Source of the DNA: Arcobacter venerupis
GTDB lineage: Bacteria > Campylobacterota > Campylobacteria > Campylobacterales > Arcobacteraceae
Direction: 5' to 3'
NCBI RefSeq assembly: GCF_013201665.1
Contig: NZ_CP053840.1
Location: 2,418,001-2,482,000 of the forward strand
Length of the DNA stretch: 64,000 bases
Part shown: piece by piece, positions 55,764 through 64,000 of the stretch
Position numbering within the stretch: the stretch's first letter is position 1
Layout of the letters: every line of letters starts with the position of its first letter
The notes under the pieces: model-generated
Seen by the model: the letters and a program-made list of their open reading frames with translations, nothing else
What the model was told of the DNA's origin: nothing
Databases searched by the model: none
Program-made: the position numbers and the translations under genes

Positions 55764-58361
55764 CTATTCTTCCTCACCTTTTTCTAAATTATCATCTTCT
55801 AAATCTATTACATCTAATAAAGTTTGTGTTTTATTTGTTTCATGATCAAATGGAATTGATTCTAAAATTTCACCATCTTCTGTGTATCTAATAATATTTC
55901 CATTTTCATCTAATTCTATCTCTTCATCCTCTTTTGGACATTTAGCAATTGATACAACTTTATCATTTTTATCTACATTTACAATTATTACACCAGCCGT
56001 ATTTCTTCCAGCTTTTCTAATTGATTGCATATCAACTCTAATCATTTTTCCAATTGAAGTTAATAACATTAAATCTTGTGTATCATCAACTAAAACTTCA
56101 CCGATTACATTTCCTGTTTTTGGTGATAATTTCATAGAAATAACACCTGAACCTGCTCTATTTGTAAGTCTATATTCACTTACAGTTGTTCTTTTTCCAA
56201 TACCTTTTTCAGATACAGTTAAAAGTTCTTGTTCTTCATTACTTACAACATCAGCATCTACAACGAAGTCTATATCATGTTTAAACTTGATACCTCTAAC
56301 TCCTCTTGTACTTCTTCCTTGATCTCTTGTTTTTTCAATTTCGAATCTAATACATTGACCCATGCTTGTGAAAATCATTAAATATTGAGTTTCAACATCT
56401 GCAATTTTTGCAGTTACAATTTCATCTAAATCATCAAGAACAATAGCTCTTACACCATTTGATCTAATATTTGAGAACTCACTTAATGAAGTTCTTTTTA
56501 TAATTCCATTTCTTGTGAAGAATACTAAAGATTTAGATTCATCAAAATCAGGAGTTGGAATAATTTCCATAATTTTTTCGTCAGGTCTTAAGTTGATTAA
56601 GTTAACAACTGCTTTACCTTTTGCAGTTCTACTTCCTTCAGGAATTTTGTAAACTTTTAACCAATATAATTGTCCCATATTTGTAACAAACATTAAAGTA
56701 TCATGAGTATTACTTACAAAGAATTTCTCAATAAAGTCATCATCATGAGTAGTCACGGCAACTTTACCTTTTCCACCTCGTCTTTGTTTTTCATAAGATT
56801 TGATTGGAACTCTTTTTACATAACCATTATGAGTGATTGTAACAACCATTGGCTCATTTGGAATTAAATCTTCAATATCAATTTCGTCATAAGAATCTTC
56901 AATATCAGTTCTTCTATCACTTGCAAATCTCTCTTGAATATCAGTTAATTCTTCTTTGATAATTTCATTTAATTTCTCTTCAGATTTTAAAATAGATTCT
57001 AATTCAGCAATTAAAATCATTAATTCTTGATATTCAGCTTCTAATTTATCTCTTTGAAGACCTGTTAATCTTCCAAGTCTCATATCTAAAATAGCTTGAG
57101 ATTGAATTGGACTTAAACCAAATCTATTTTGTAAACTATCTTTTGCTTCTTGATCATTTGCACTAGCTCTGATAATTTTTACAACTTCGTCAATATTGTC
57201 TAAAGCAATTTTTAAACCTTCTAAAATATGAGCTCTAGCTTTTGCTTTTTCTAAATCAAAAATTGTTCTTCTAATAATTACTGTTTTTCTATGTGATAAG
57301 AAAACAGTTAATAATTGAGGTAATGTAAATACTTTTGGTTCTTTGTTATAAACAGCTAAAAGAATAATTCCAAAAGTAGTTTCCATTGGAGTTGATTTAT
57401 ACAAGTTGTTTAAAACAATTTCACTCATCGCATCTTTTTTAAGTTCAATTACAACTCTAATACCTTCTCTGTCAGATTCATCTCTAACTTCTGAAATACC
57501 ATCAATTTGTTTATCTTTTGCAAGGTTTGCAATAAGTTCAATTAGTCTTGCTTTATTCACTTGATAAGGTAATTCATCAAGAACTATAATCTCTTTTTTA
57601 CCTCTTGTTTCAATATGATGTTTAGCTCTAATTCTTACTCTTCCTCTACCTGTATTATATGCATCAATAATTCCTCGTCTACCAAAAATTGTTCCACCTG
57701 TTGGGAAATCTGGCCCTTGAATAAATTGCATTAATTCATCAGCAGTTGCTTCTGGATTATCAATTGTGTATAAAACAGCATTTAATAACTCATTAATATT
57801 ATGTGGAGGGATTTTTGTAGCCATACCAACCGCAATACCTTCACTTCCATTTAGAAGTAAAGTAGGAACTCTTGTTGGAAGAACTGAAGGTTCTTTCATC
57901 GTATCATCATAGTTTGGAGTAAAGTTTACAGTATCTTTATCTAAATCTCTTAAAACTTCTTCAGCTATTTTTGTCATTCTAGCTTCTGTATATCTCATAG
58001 CAGCTGCGCTATCTCCATCAATAGAACCGAAGTTTCCTTGACCATCCACAAGTGGTGCTCTCATTGAGAAAGTTTGTGCCATTCTTACAAGTGCATCATA
58101 AACAGAAGTATCACCATGAGGGTGATATTTACCGATAACATCTCCAACAATTCTTGCTGATTTTTTATAAGCAGATTTTGAAGTAATATTTAAATCGTGC
58201 ATTGCAAATAAAATTCTTCTGTGTACTGGTTTTAAACCATCTTTTGCATCTGGTAATGCTCTACCTATAATAACGCTCATTGAGTAATCTAAATATGAAG
58301 CTTTAACTGAGTCTTCAATATTTATGTCTATAATATCTTGATTTTCGAAAAGGTTTTCCAT
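55764..58361 (-). CDS. gyrA: DNA gyrase subunit A
   Basis: The 865-residue protein has the winged-helix region with the quinolone-binding site [19 protein letters not shown] (Thr85 and Asp89 present, so no change at the two most common resistance positions) and the catalytic Tyr124 in [11 protein letters not shown]. Glycine-rich gyrase-specific beta-pinwheel repeats and the GyrA-box QRRGGKGK are visible in the C-terminal half. It introduces negative supercoils with GyrB. A TATAAT-like -10 lies upstream at 58394-58399. Confidence 0.97.
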   Translation of the reverse strand: MENLFENQDIIDINIEDSVKASYLDYSMSVIIGRALPDAKDGLKPVHRRILFAMHDLNITSKSAYKKSARIVGDVIGKYHPHGDTSVYDALVRMAQTFSMRAPLVDGQGNFGSIDGDSAAAMRYTEARMTKIAEEVLRDLDKDTVNFTPNYDDTMKEPSVLPTRVPTLLLNGSEGIAVGMATKIPPHNINELLNAVLYTIDNPEATADELMQFIQGPDFPTGGTIFGRRGIIDAYNTGRGRVRIRAKHHIETRGKKEIIVLDELPYQVNKARLIELIANLAKDKQIDGISEVRDESDREGIRVVIELKKDAMSEIVLNNLYKSTPMETTFGIILLAVYNKEPKVFTLPQLLTVFLSHRKTVIIRRTIFDLEKAKARAHILEGLKIALDNIDEVVKIIRASANDQEAKDSLQNRFGLSPIQSQAILDMRLGRLTGLQRDKLEAEYQELMILIAELESILKSEEKLNEIIKEELTDIQERFASDRRTDIEDSYDEIDIEDLIPNEPMVVTITHNGYVKRVPIKSYEKQRRGGKGKVAVTTHDDDFIEKFFVSNTHDTLMFVTNMGQLYWLKVYKIPEGSRTAKGKAVVNLINLRPDEKIMEIIPTPDFDESKSLVFFTRNGIIKRTSLSEFSNIRSNGVRAIVLDDLDEIVTAKIADVETQYLMIFTSMGQCIRFEIEKTRDQGRSTRGVRGIKFKHDIDFVVDADVVSNEEQELLTVSEKGIGKRTTVSEYRLTNRAGSGVISMKLSPKTGNVIGEVLVDDTQDLMLLTSIGKMIRVDMQSIRKAGRNTAGVIIVNVDKNDKVVSIAKCPKEDEEIELDENGNIIRYTEDGEILESIPFDHETNKTQTLLDVIDLEDDNLEKGEEE

Positions 58362-58393
58362 AAAAAAAGGCCTTTGTAATATAAAATTGATTT

Positions 58394-58399
58394 ATTATA
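58394..58399 (-). promoter_or_regulatory. Probable -10 element of gyrA
   Basis: On the minus strand GATATAATAAA holds TATAAT, 33 bp upstream of the gyrA start codon. The -35 region (ACTTAT at 17 bp) is weak. Confidence 0.4.
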
Positions 58400-58455
58400 T
58401 CTAAAATGCGCTTAGCATAAGTTGTAATAAAATTTATAAAAATATAAATATAAAA

Positions 58456-58487
58456 AAAGGGACAAAAGCCTAAACTTTCATCCCTTT
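58456..58487 (-). terminator. Intrinsic terminator after the YdcH-like gene
   Basis: On the minus strand AAAGGGA and TCCCTTT form a stem with an 18-base loop, followed by a T-rich run (TTTTTT). It lies about 20 bp after the stop of the DUF465 gene. Confidence 0.6.
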
Positions 58488-58507
58488 ATTTTTAGCTAAC
58501 TAAAAAA

Positions 58508-58723
58508 TTAATTTTCACTCTTATATTTAACGATTATAGAATAAATTTCATCTTTTAATTTTAGCTTCTCTTTTTTACTAGCTTCAATTTCAAATTGATC
58601 AGCATGCGATTCTTCAAGTTTTGCAATAATGTCATCTAACTCATTATGTCTTTCAAAAAGTTTATGAAAGTGTCCATCTTTTTGTTTTAACTCTGTAATT
58701 AGATCTCTGTATTCGTGAAACAT
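58508..58723 (-). CDS. YdcH family protein (DUF465)
   Basis: The 71-residue helical protein (EYRDLITELKQKDGHFHKLF, then ERHNELDDIIAKLEES, then KLKDEIYSIIVKY) matches the DUF465/YdcH pattern of two antiparallel helices. The function is unknown. It lies 71 bp after argJ on the same strand and ends with its own terminator, so it may be the last gene of the rpmB-channel-argJ cluster or have its own promoter. Confidence 0.85.
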   Translation of the reverse strand: MFHEYRDLITELKQKDGHFHKLFERHNELDDIIAKLEESHADQFEIEASKKEKLKLKDEIYSIIVKYKSEN

Positions 58724-58794
58724 TTTACATCCTATTTTTTAATTTATAAAGATTATACTAACTAAGTACTTAATTTTTTGTAAAAAATTATTTA

Positions 58795-59976
58795 TTAACT
58801 TCTATAATCAGCATTTATCTCTACATATTTGTAACCTAAATCACATCCATAAGCTGTAAATTTACCTTCACCTAATCCAATATCACAAATAATTTTATAT
58901 TTATCTTTTTTTAAAACATCTGCAGCTTTTGCTTCAATTGTTGCATCAAAACAGATTTCACCTTTATTAAAAACAACTACATCATTATAAGAAATTACTA
59001 ATTTTTCATCATCACAATCAATTCTTGATGCGCCAATAGTTGAAGCAATTCTTCCAAAGTTTGGATCTTCTCCAAAAAGTGCTGTTTTTACTAATAATGA
59101 ATTTGATAAAGCTTTTGCAGCAATCATTGCTTGTTCATTTGAAACAGCATTAATAACTTCAAATGCAGCAACTTTTTTTGCACCCTCACCATCTGCTACC
59201 ATTAACATAGCCATATCAAACATTACAAGTCTTAAAACTTCTAAAAATGCTTCTTTGTCATAAGCTTTTGAATTTCCATTTGCTAAGACCATTACTGTAT
59301 CATTTGTTGAAGTATCTCCATCAACTGAAATTGCATTAAATGTTGTTTCACTATTTACTTTTAATGCTTCCATAATATCTGAGTAAGGAGCAGCTGCATC
59401 TGTGCAAATAAAACATAACATAGTTGCAAGATTTGGGTTTATCATTCCAGCACCTTTAGCAACAGCACCAATTTTAAATGAACTTCCATCTTCAAGTTTT
59501 ACTTCATACATACAAGTTTTAGGATAGGCATCAGTTGTCATAATTGCTCGACTAAGATTTTCACCATTTTTAGAAGTTAAATCAAATCTTTTTGCACCTG
59601 CTACAATTTTTTCAATAGGTAATGGATTTCCAATAACACCAGTTGAACTCATAATTGGATTTACTAAACCAAAATCTAATTGAGAAAATAGTGTATTAAT
59701 ATTTGCAATACCTTTTTTTCCAGTTAATGCATTTGCATTTTTAGAATTTATTAAAACAAAGTTTGTTTTAAAATCTTCGCCATATTGTAAAAAATGTTTT
59801 AAAGGTGCTGCTTGAAATCTATTTTCTGTAAAAATTGCTCCAACAGTACAAGGTTTATCACTATAGATAAATCCTAAATCATTATTTCCATTTGGCTTAA
59901 GTCCTGCGTGAATTCCATCACAGAAAAATCCATCTATTTGATCAATATAACCCTTGATTGGTAAAATAGTAAACAT
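58795..59976 (-). CDS. argJ: Bifunctional ornithine acetyltransferase/N-acetylglutamate synthase
   Basis: The 393-residue protein has the self-cleavage site PNLATMLCFI, where Thr185 becomes the N-terminal nucleophile of the beta chain. Other ArgJ motifs are present: SKNANALTGKKG, the oxyanion-hole region MSSTGVIG, and SVDGDTSTNDTVMVLANG. It transfers acetyl from N-acetylornithine to glutamate in arginine synthesis. AGAGGA lies 11 bases before the ATG. It follows the potassium channel gene by 4 bp, so they are surely co-transcribed. Confidence 0.96.
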   Translation of the reverse strand: MFTILPIKGYIDQIDGFFCDGIHAGLKPNGNNDLGFIYSDKPCTVGAIFTENRFQAAPLKHFLQYGEDFKTNFVLINSKNANALTGKKGIANINTLFSQLDFGLVNPIMSSTGVIGNPLPIEKIVAGAKRFDLTSKNGENLSRAIMTTDAYPKTCMYEVKLEDGSSFKIGAVAKGAGMINPNLATMLCFICTDAAAPYSDIMEALKVNSETTFNAISVDGDTSTNDTVMVLANGNSKAYDKEAFLEVLRLVMFDMAMLMVADGEGAKKVAAFEVINAVSNEQAMIAAKALSNSLLVKTALFGEDPNFGRIASTIGASRIDCDDEKLVISYNDVVVFNKGEICFDATIEAKAADVLKKDKYKIICDIGLGEGKFTAYGCDLGYKYVEINADYRS

Positions 59977-59980
59977 AATT

Positions 59981-61108
59981 TTAAATATCCTCTGGTTTTT
60001 TAGTTAAATTTATAATTTTTTTAGCTCTTACAATACCTTTTTGAGAACCAACTAATAATAATTTACAATTAGCATTAATTAACATTGTTCCTTTTGGCAT
60101 TTGAACAAACTTACCTTTTTCTTCTGTAATTCCAATAATAGAAACTTTTAATCTATCTCTTAAATGTATATCTTTTATCTCTCTATTTACAACCCAAGAA
60201 TCAGCATTTACAAAAATCTCTTCCATATCTATTGGAGTATCTCGTTTATATAAGAATTCATCAAGAACATTTTCCATATCAGGTCTAATTGCCATTGCTG
60301 AAACTCTTTTTGCCATAAGAGAAGGAGTTGCAACAACTTTATCAGCTCCAAGTTTTTGAAGTCTAATTTTTTCATTTTGTGTTTCTGCATTTGAAATAAT
60401 TAAAAAAGGATTTCGTCCTAGCTCTTTTTCATAAAGCCTAACAGAAGCTATTAAAGTAATATTATCTGAAATATTTTTTGATAATGAAATTGCACCTTTT
60501 GCTGAACTCAAATGAGATTTTAAGAAAGCTACCTCTTTATATGGCTCTTCTTTTACAAAATATGGATAATTATTCTCTTTAGCAATCTCTTCAATATCTT
60601 CTCTTGGATCAACTACAACAAAAGGAATGTGATTATCTCTAAATTGTCTTGCCACTTGTGCTGTATATTCATTGTGATAACAAATGACGAAATGTTTTCT
60701 TAATCTTGCTATTTTATAAAGCATTTTTCTCTCCCGTAATAATACTAATAAAGAACCATTTGCTATAACATCAATTACAATCCCCACAGAAAAAGTAAGT
60801 GTAGCAAAACCTGCTAACATCAAACATACTGTAAATACAATTCCTTGATTACTGAAATTTGCTTCATTTAATGCACCAAATCCTGTTGTAGTAAATGTAT
60901 AAGCTGATTGAAAAATAGCATGCATAATTGAATAATCTTCAATGTAAACATAACCTAATGTTCCTATCATCATTATAGACTGAATTAGGATTAATGGTAA
61001 TCTAAAGGGTTTTAATTGTGAATATATTAAGGGATTTAAATCGTATTGAGGTTTGGCTGTTCTTATTTCCCAGCCAATAGCCTTTTTTACTTTAGTAAAG
61101 ATGCTCAT
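59981..61108 (-). CDS. Potassium channel-like protein with a TrkA-N/RCK domain
   Basis: The 375-residue protein has two membrane helices (about residues 36-55 and 90-115) with a pore loop holding TTTGFGALNE as filter. This GFG replaces the usual GYG of K+ channels. A Rossmann-type RCK domain follows (FVICYHNEYTAQVARQFRDN, then FVVVDPREDIEEIAKEN) and a C-terminal TrkA-C-like domain ends the protein. It probably conducts K+ and is gated by a nucleotide or other ligand. It lies between rpmB and argJ. Confidence 0.85.
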   Translation of the reverse strand: MSIFTKVKKAIGWEIRTAKPQYDLNPLIYSQLKPFRLPLILIQSIMMIGTLGYVYIEDYSIMHAIFQSAYTFTTTGFGALNEANFSNQGIVFTVCLMLAGFATLTFSVGIVIDVIANGSLLVLLRERKMLYKIARLRKHFVICYHNEYTAQVARQFRDNHIPFVVVDPREDIEEIAKENNYPYFVKEEPYKEVAFLKSHLSSAKGAISLSKNISDNITLIASVRLYEKELGRNPFLIISNAETQNEKIRLQKLGADKVVATPSLMAKRVSAMAIRPDMENVLDEFLYKRDTPIDMEEIFVNADSWVVNREIKDIHLRDRLKVSIIGITEEKGKFVQMPKGTMLINANCKLLLVGSQKGIVRAKKIINLTKKPEDI

Positions 61109-61131
61109 GAAAGCACTTTTCTAGAGCCTAC

Positions 61132-61320
61132 TTATGAGTGTTTTTTAAGAGTTCTTAACTCTTTTGCTGAAACTTTTAATTTAGTTGTAGTTCCATCTTC
61201 TAATGTAACTCTTACCGTTCTAATATTTGGTAAAAATCTTCTTTTTGTTCTGTTTTTTGCATGACTTACGTTGTTTCCAGACATAGGCCCTTTTCCAGAT
61301 ATTGCACATCTTCTTGACAT
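61132..61320 (-). CDS. rpmB: 50S ribosomal protein L28
   Basis: The 62-residue protein starts [20 protein letters not shown] and has [15 protein letters not shown], the L28 signature. It holds two cysteine-free arms as usual for bacteria of this group. GAAGGA lies six bases before the ATG. It is transcribed with the potassium channel gene downstream (24 bp gap). Confidence 0.96.
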   Translation of the reverse strand: MSRRCAISGKGPMSGNNVSHAKNRTKRRFLPNIRTVRVTLEDGTTTKLKVSAKELRTLKKHS

Positions 61321-61358
61321 TTGTATTCCTTCTATAGTGAAAAATATTTGCGTATTCT

Positions 61359-61377
61359 ACCTTATTTTTCTTAAGGT
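61359..61377 (-). terminator. Hairpin between the glycosyltransferase and rpmB
   Basis: ACCTTA and TAAGGT form a 6-bp stem in the minus strand, followed immediately by a -10-like TAGAAT (61359-61354) for rpmB. It is probably a weak terminator of the glycosyltransferase gene. Confidence 0.4.
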
Positions 61378-61381
61378 AAAT

Positions 61382-62251
61382 TTAAACATTACTTAGTATA
61401 TGTTTAAATTTCGATAAATTGTTTTCAAGAGTAAACTCTAAAGCTAGTTTTCTATTCTCTTTTTTTATTAGTTTCAAATCATCTTTTCCATTTAAAATTG
61501 CATCGATTTTAAATATTAAACTTTGATCAGTTGGGCTATCCATTGAAGCAAAAACATCTACAATCTCTTTTGCATCATTATCAATATTCAGAAAAACTGC
61601 ACACTTGCAAAACATTGCTTTTATAATATTTGTAGAAAAAGATTTATTATAAGTTGGTAATAAAAATATATCAGAAACTAAAAATAGATCATTTATATTT
61701 GAATAATTTTCTAGCACAATAATTTTATTTTCAAGTTTTGAATACTTAGGTAGTTGAAATTTTAAAGTGTTAATTTGATTTTTTTCACCTGCGATTATTA
61801 TTTTGAAATCCTCATAAGTAATAGAAGAACAAATATCTAAAAACTCTTTTACACCTGAAGATTTAAAGTTTTTAGCAGTAAAAAAGATAATTTTTGTTTT
61901 TAAATCAATTTGAAATTCTTCACAAAATTTTGCTTTTACCTCTTTTATCTTTTTATATTCGATATTAATACTTGGATAAATCACTTTTATTTTTTCATGG
62001 GAAATTTTAGTTTTTGCTATTATTTGATTCATCGAAGCAAAAGTATTTGTAATAGTAATTTTTGAATTTTGAATTTTATCAATAGAGTTATCATCTAAAA
62101 GACCAGAATGAAAATATACATCAGCATATGTTTTTTTAGAAAACAATTTAGTAAAAAAATTTCCTTCTTTTAAAACTTCTATATCCTTTTGTTTTTTTAG
62201 TTCATCAATTAACAAATTTGTTGTTTTGTATGAGATTGTTGTTTTGTTCAT
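61382..62251 (-). CDS. Glycosyltransferase family 4-like protein
   Basis: The 289-residue protein lacks signal and membrane segments. It holds EKIKVIYPSINIEYKKIK, IIFFTAKNFKSSGVKEFL and NINDLFLVSDIFLLPTYNKS, and then NIIKAMFCKCAVFLNID, the order of a GT-B fold with a C-terminal donor-binding domain (the usual E-x7-E is partly degraded). It is shorter than most GT4 enzymes (about 350 residues) and could be a lipopolysaccharide core transferase. It lies beside an O-antigen ligase-like gene. The sugar is unknown. Confidence 0.75.
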   Translation of the reverse strand: MNKTTISYKTTNLLIDELKKQKDIEVLKEGNFFTKLFSKKTYADVYFHSGLLDDNSIDKIQNSKITITNTFASMNQIIAKTKISHEKIKVIYPSINIEYKKIKEVKAKFCEEFQIDLKTKIIFFTAKNFKSSGVKEFLDICSSITYEDFKIIIAGEKNQINTLKFQLPKYSKLENKIIVLENYSNINDLFLVSDIFLLPTYNKSFSTNIIKAMFCKCAVFLNIDNDAKEIVDVFASMDSPTDQSLIFKIDAILNGKDDLKLIKKENRKLALEFTLENNLSKFKHILSNV

Positions 62252-62329
62252 AAATTACTTTTAGAGCCCTTTTATTTTTTTTAAGATAATATCTTTTTTA
62301 TAATTATAATTTAATATGAAAAGAGAAAT

Positions 62330-63580
62330 TTGTCTAATTTATTAAAAAAAATAAAAAATACACCGCGAATTGATTTAATAAATTATTTGATACTCATTTA
62401 TGCTTTTACACTAAGTTTTCCCAGTGAAATAAAAAGAGTTGTTGCTATTGTAATGATAATTCTTTGGTTAACAGATAGAACAAAATATGAATTTATTCTT
62501 CCCAAAACAAATATATTTTTATTTTTTTGGATATTTATAGGATATTGTTTGTTATCTTATTTTTGGAGTGATGTAAGTTTTAATGAAGCTTTAAAATATC
62601 TAAAAAGATATTGGTATTATTTACCAATTTTTATTATCTTTAAATATCTTAAAAAAGAATATTTTGAATATACTATTTCCTTTTTTCTTTTAGGAATGTT
62701 AATTAGTGAGATATTATCTTACGGCAATTATTTTTCTATCTGGCAAATTGGCATGGGTAAACCGCATGACCCTACTGTATTTATGCAACATACACTTTAT
62801 AGTATATTCTTATCTGTAACTACTATATTTTTAATGTCTAAAGTAATTCATGAAAAAGATAAAAAAAGAAAGTTCATGTATCTTTTATTTTTTACTACTG
62901 TAACAATAAATCTACTACTAAATTCAGGGAGAACTGGTTATTTTACCTTATTTATTACAATGATTGTTGTAATTATAACTATTTACAGAATGAACTTGAA
63001 AATAATTTTTGGCACAATAATCATAATTTCTTTTGTATTATTTTCAGCATACAATTTATCACCAAATTTTAAAAATAGAACTTATGCAATTAAATCTGAT
63101 ATTACAAAAGTAATTGATAATTCTAACTATAGCACTTCAGTTGGAGCGAGAATTGGTTTATGGATTATTGCAAAAGAAATATTAGAAGATAATTCATTAT
63201 TTGGAGTAGGAATAGCAAATAACATAAATAAAAAAAATGAATACATAACTAGTAATAATTTAGAAAACTTTAGCTACATCAAAACCTTAGTACATTTTCA
63301 TAATAATTTTCTTGAAATCATTACTCAGTTTGGAATTATTGGTTTGACTTTATTTGCTTATTTATTTTATTTAATAGCTAAAATTAAAATTGAAGATAAA
63401 ACTATTTACATATTAAAAATTTCTACTTTATGTATTTTCTTCTTGGGTAGTTTAACTGATGTCTTATTTTATCTAAATGATACAATGTTCTTATTTTCAT
63501 TTGTTATTGGGATTTTATTAGCAAAATATAAATTAGAATATCAAGACAAGGAACTGTTATTAATAAGTGATAAATACTGA
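62330..63580 (+). CDS. O-antigen ligase-like membrane protein (Wzy_C family)
   Basis: Translation starts at TTG 62330, with AAGAGA upstream. The 416-residue protein has about 10-12 membrane segments and a large periplasmic loop. NSGRTGYFTLFIT and LVHFHNNFLEIITQFGIIGL (about residue 325) are typical of the O-antigen ligase/polymerase family. It would join O-polysaccharide to lipid A-core, or polymerise it, on the periplasmic side. Its 3' end overlaps the convergent glycosyltransferase gene by 40 bp. Confidence 0.85.
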   Translation: MSNLLKKIKNTPRIDLINYLILIYAFTLSFPSEIKRVVAIVMIILWLTDRTKYEFILPKTNIFLFFWIFIGYCLLSYFWSDVSFNEALKYLKRYWYYLPIFIIFKYLKKEYFEYTISFFLLGMLISEILSYGNYFSIWQIGMGKPHDPTVFMQHTLYSIFLSVTTIFLMSKVIHEKDKKRKFMYLLFFTTVTINLLLNSGRTGYFTLFITMIVVIITIYRMNLKIIFGTIIIISFVLFSAYNLSPNFKNRTYAIKSDITKVIDNSNYSTSVGARIGLWIIAKEILEDNSLFGVGIANNINKKNEYITSNNLENFSYIKTLVHFHNNFLEIITQFGIIGLTLFAYLFYLIAKIKIEDKTIYILKISTLCIFFLGSLTDVLFYLNDTMFLFSFVIGILLAKYKLEYQDKELLLISDKY

Positions 63581-64000
63581 TTAATAATATTTTCTTCACT
63601 AAATTTACTAATATATTCATCTTTAATACCGATATTATGTTCCATCATTTGATTCATTTTTATCGATAGATCATCAGAGTCATTAACTTTTGCTAAATAT
63701 TTTGATAGCTCACCAGTTAAAATCTCACTTGGCCCCGAAATACAATTTGTTGAAACAACGGGCGTTCCTAAAATTAAAGATTCAATTAATACTGTTGGTA
63801 AGCCCTCCCTTTCAGAAGAAAGAATTAAGAATTTAGCTCTTTTTATAATTGGGTATGGATTTTTATTAAACCCTAAAATAATAACTTTTTTTTCTAATCC
63901 CCTATCCTTAATCATTTCTATCAACTCTTTTATTGGACTACATAACAAAAATAGTTTTAATTCGATTGCAGATTTTTTATAAGCATCAAGAAGAATATCA
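63541..64000 (-). CDS. Glycosyltransferase family 4, C-terminal part (runs off the window)
   Basis: The minus-strand frame is open to base 64000 and beyond, so the true start lies outside; an internal TTG at 63948 is not a real start. The visible 152 residues are the donor-binding half of a GT4 enzyme: VIILGFNKNPYPIIKRAKFL, ILSSEREGLPTVLIESLILG and TPVVSTNCISGPSEIL, with the E-x7-E-type motif in EREGLPTVLIE. It would add a sugar to lipopolysaccharide or a capsule. It overlaps the O-antigen ligase-like gene tail to tail by 40 bp. Confidence 0.88.
   Translation of the reverse strand, partial: DILLDAYKKSAIELKLFLLCSPIKELIEMIKDRGLEKKVIILGFNKNPYPIIKRAKFLILSSEREGLPTVLIESLILGTPVVSTNCISGPSEILTGELSKYLAKVNDSDDLSIKMNQMMEHNIGIKDEYISKFSEENIINQYLSLINNSSLS

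Overview
The window looks like a chromosomal segment of a Campylobacterota genome, most probably an Arcobacter/Aliarcobacter-type organism. This rests on very AT-rich DNA, a stand-alone atpE with an N-terminal extension, rRNA sequence and layout, many two-component and chemotaxis genes, CcoG, and a GyrA quinolone-resistance region with Thr85 and Asp89. No insertion sequence, prophage or CRISPR array was seen.

Layout. 1-1670: an iron-regulated pair (imelysin lipoprotein plus the start of a DUF1111 di-haem protein) behind a palindromic Fur box. 1798-6823: an AsmA-like protein, atpE, a Cache-domain chemoreceptor and tRNA-Leu(GAG). 6860-10314: a 7TMR-DISM histidine kinase with its regulator, divergent from a LuxI/FeeM-like acyltransferase split at a run of nine A. 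10448-14808: a likely defence hotspot with a Gabija-like pair (OLD nuclease gajA, UvrD-like helicase gajB), flanked by eroded ORFs. 15040-22681: MscS channel, small membrane proteins, proA and a GH17 glucanase. 22812-29688: ccoG, a second kinase/regulator pair, ogt-manB-nitrilase and an SLT-like protein. 29818-34539: an iron island with a 21-codon cysteine peptide, a DUF2325 protein, an unknown protein, flavodoxin, fur and feoAB behind Fur boxes. 34724-40701: tRNA-Thr(GGT) and a complete rRNA operon on the minus strand (16S, Ile, Ala, 23S, 5S) with a consensus promoter and visible processing stems. 40935-47778: a five-gene signalling operon. 47932-64000: a glnS-yqeY fusion, a TGA-interrupted ORF, three tandem tRNA-Asn genes, hemE, asd, gyrA, argJ, a potassium channel, rpmB and the edge of a surface-polysaccharide locus.

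How the genes work together. The most striking locus is 40935-47778. A 1573-residue protein (three periplasmic solute-binding domains, one membrane segment, about four PAS domains and a SpoIIE/PP2C phosphatase) precedes a CheY-like receiver, a SiaB-type kinase, a SiaC-type (DUF1987) switch protein and an HD-GYP phosphodiesterase. This resembles the Pseudomonas SiaABCD partner switch, but the diguanylate cyclase is replaced by a c-di-GMP-degrading protein. A second theme is a shared direct-repeat motif (TGACAC-N5/6-TGACAC) ahead of three transcription units within 10.5 kb: the chemoreceptor, the acyltransferase and the Gabija side. It could be an operator for the adjacent winged-helix response regulator. 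A third is the Fur/Feo iron island.

All assignments come from reading motifs. No database search, alignment or folding program was run.
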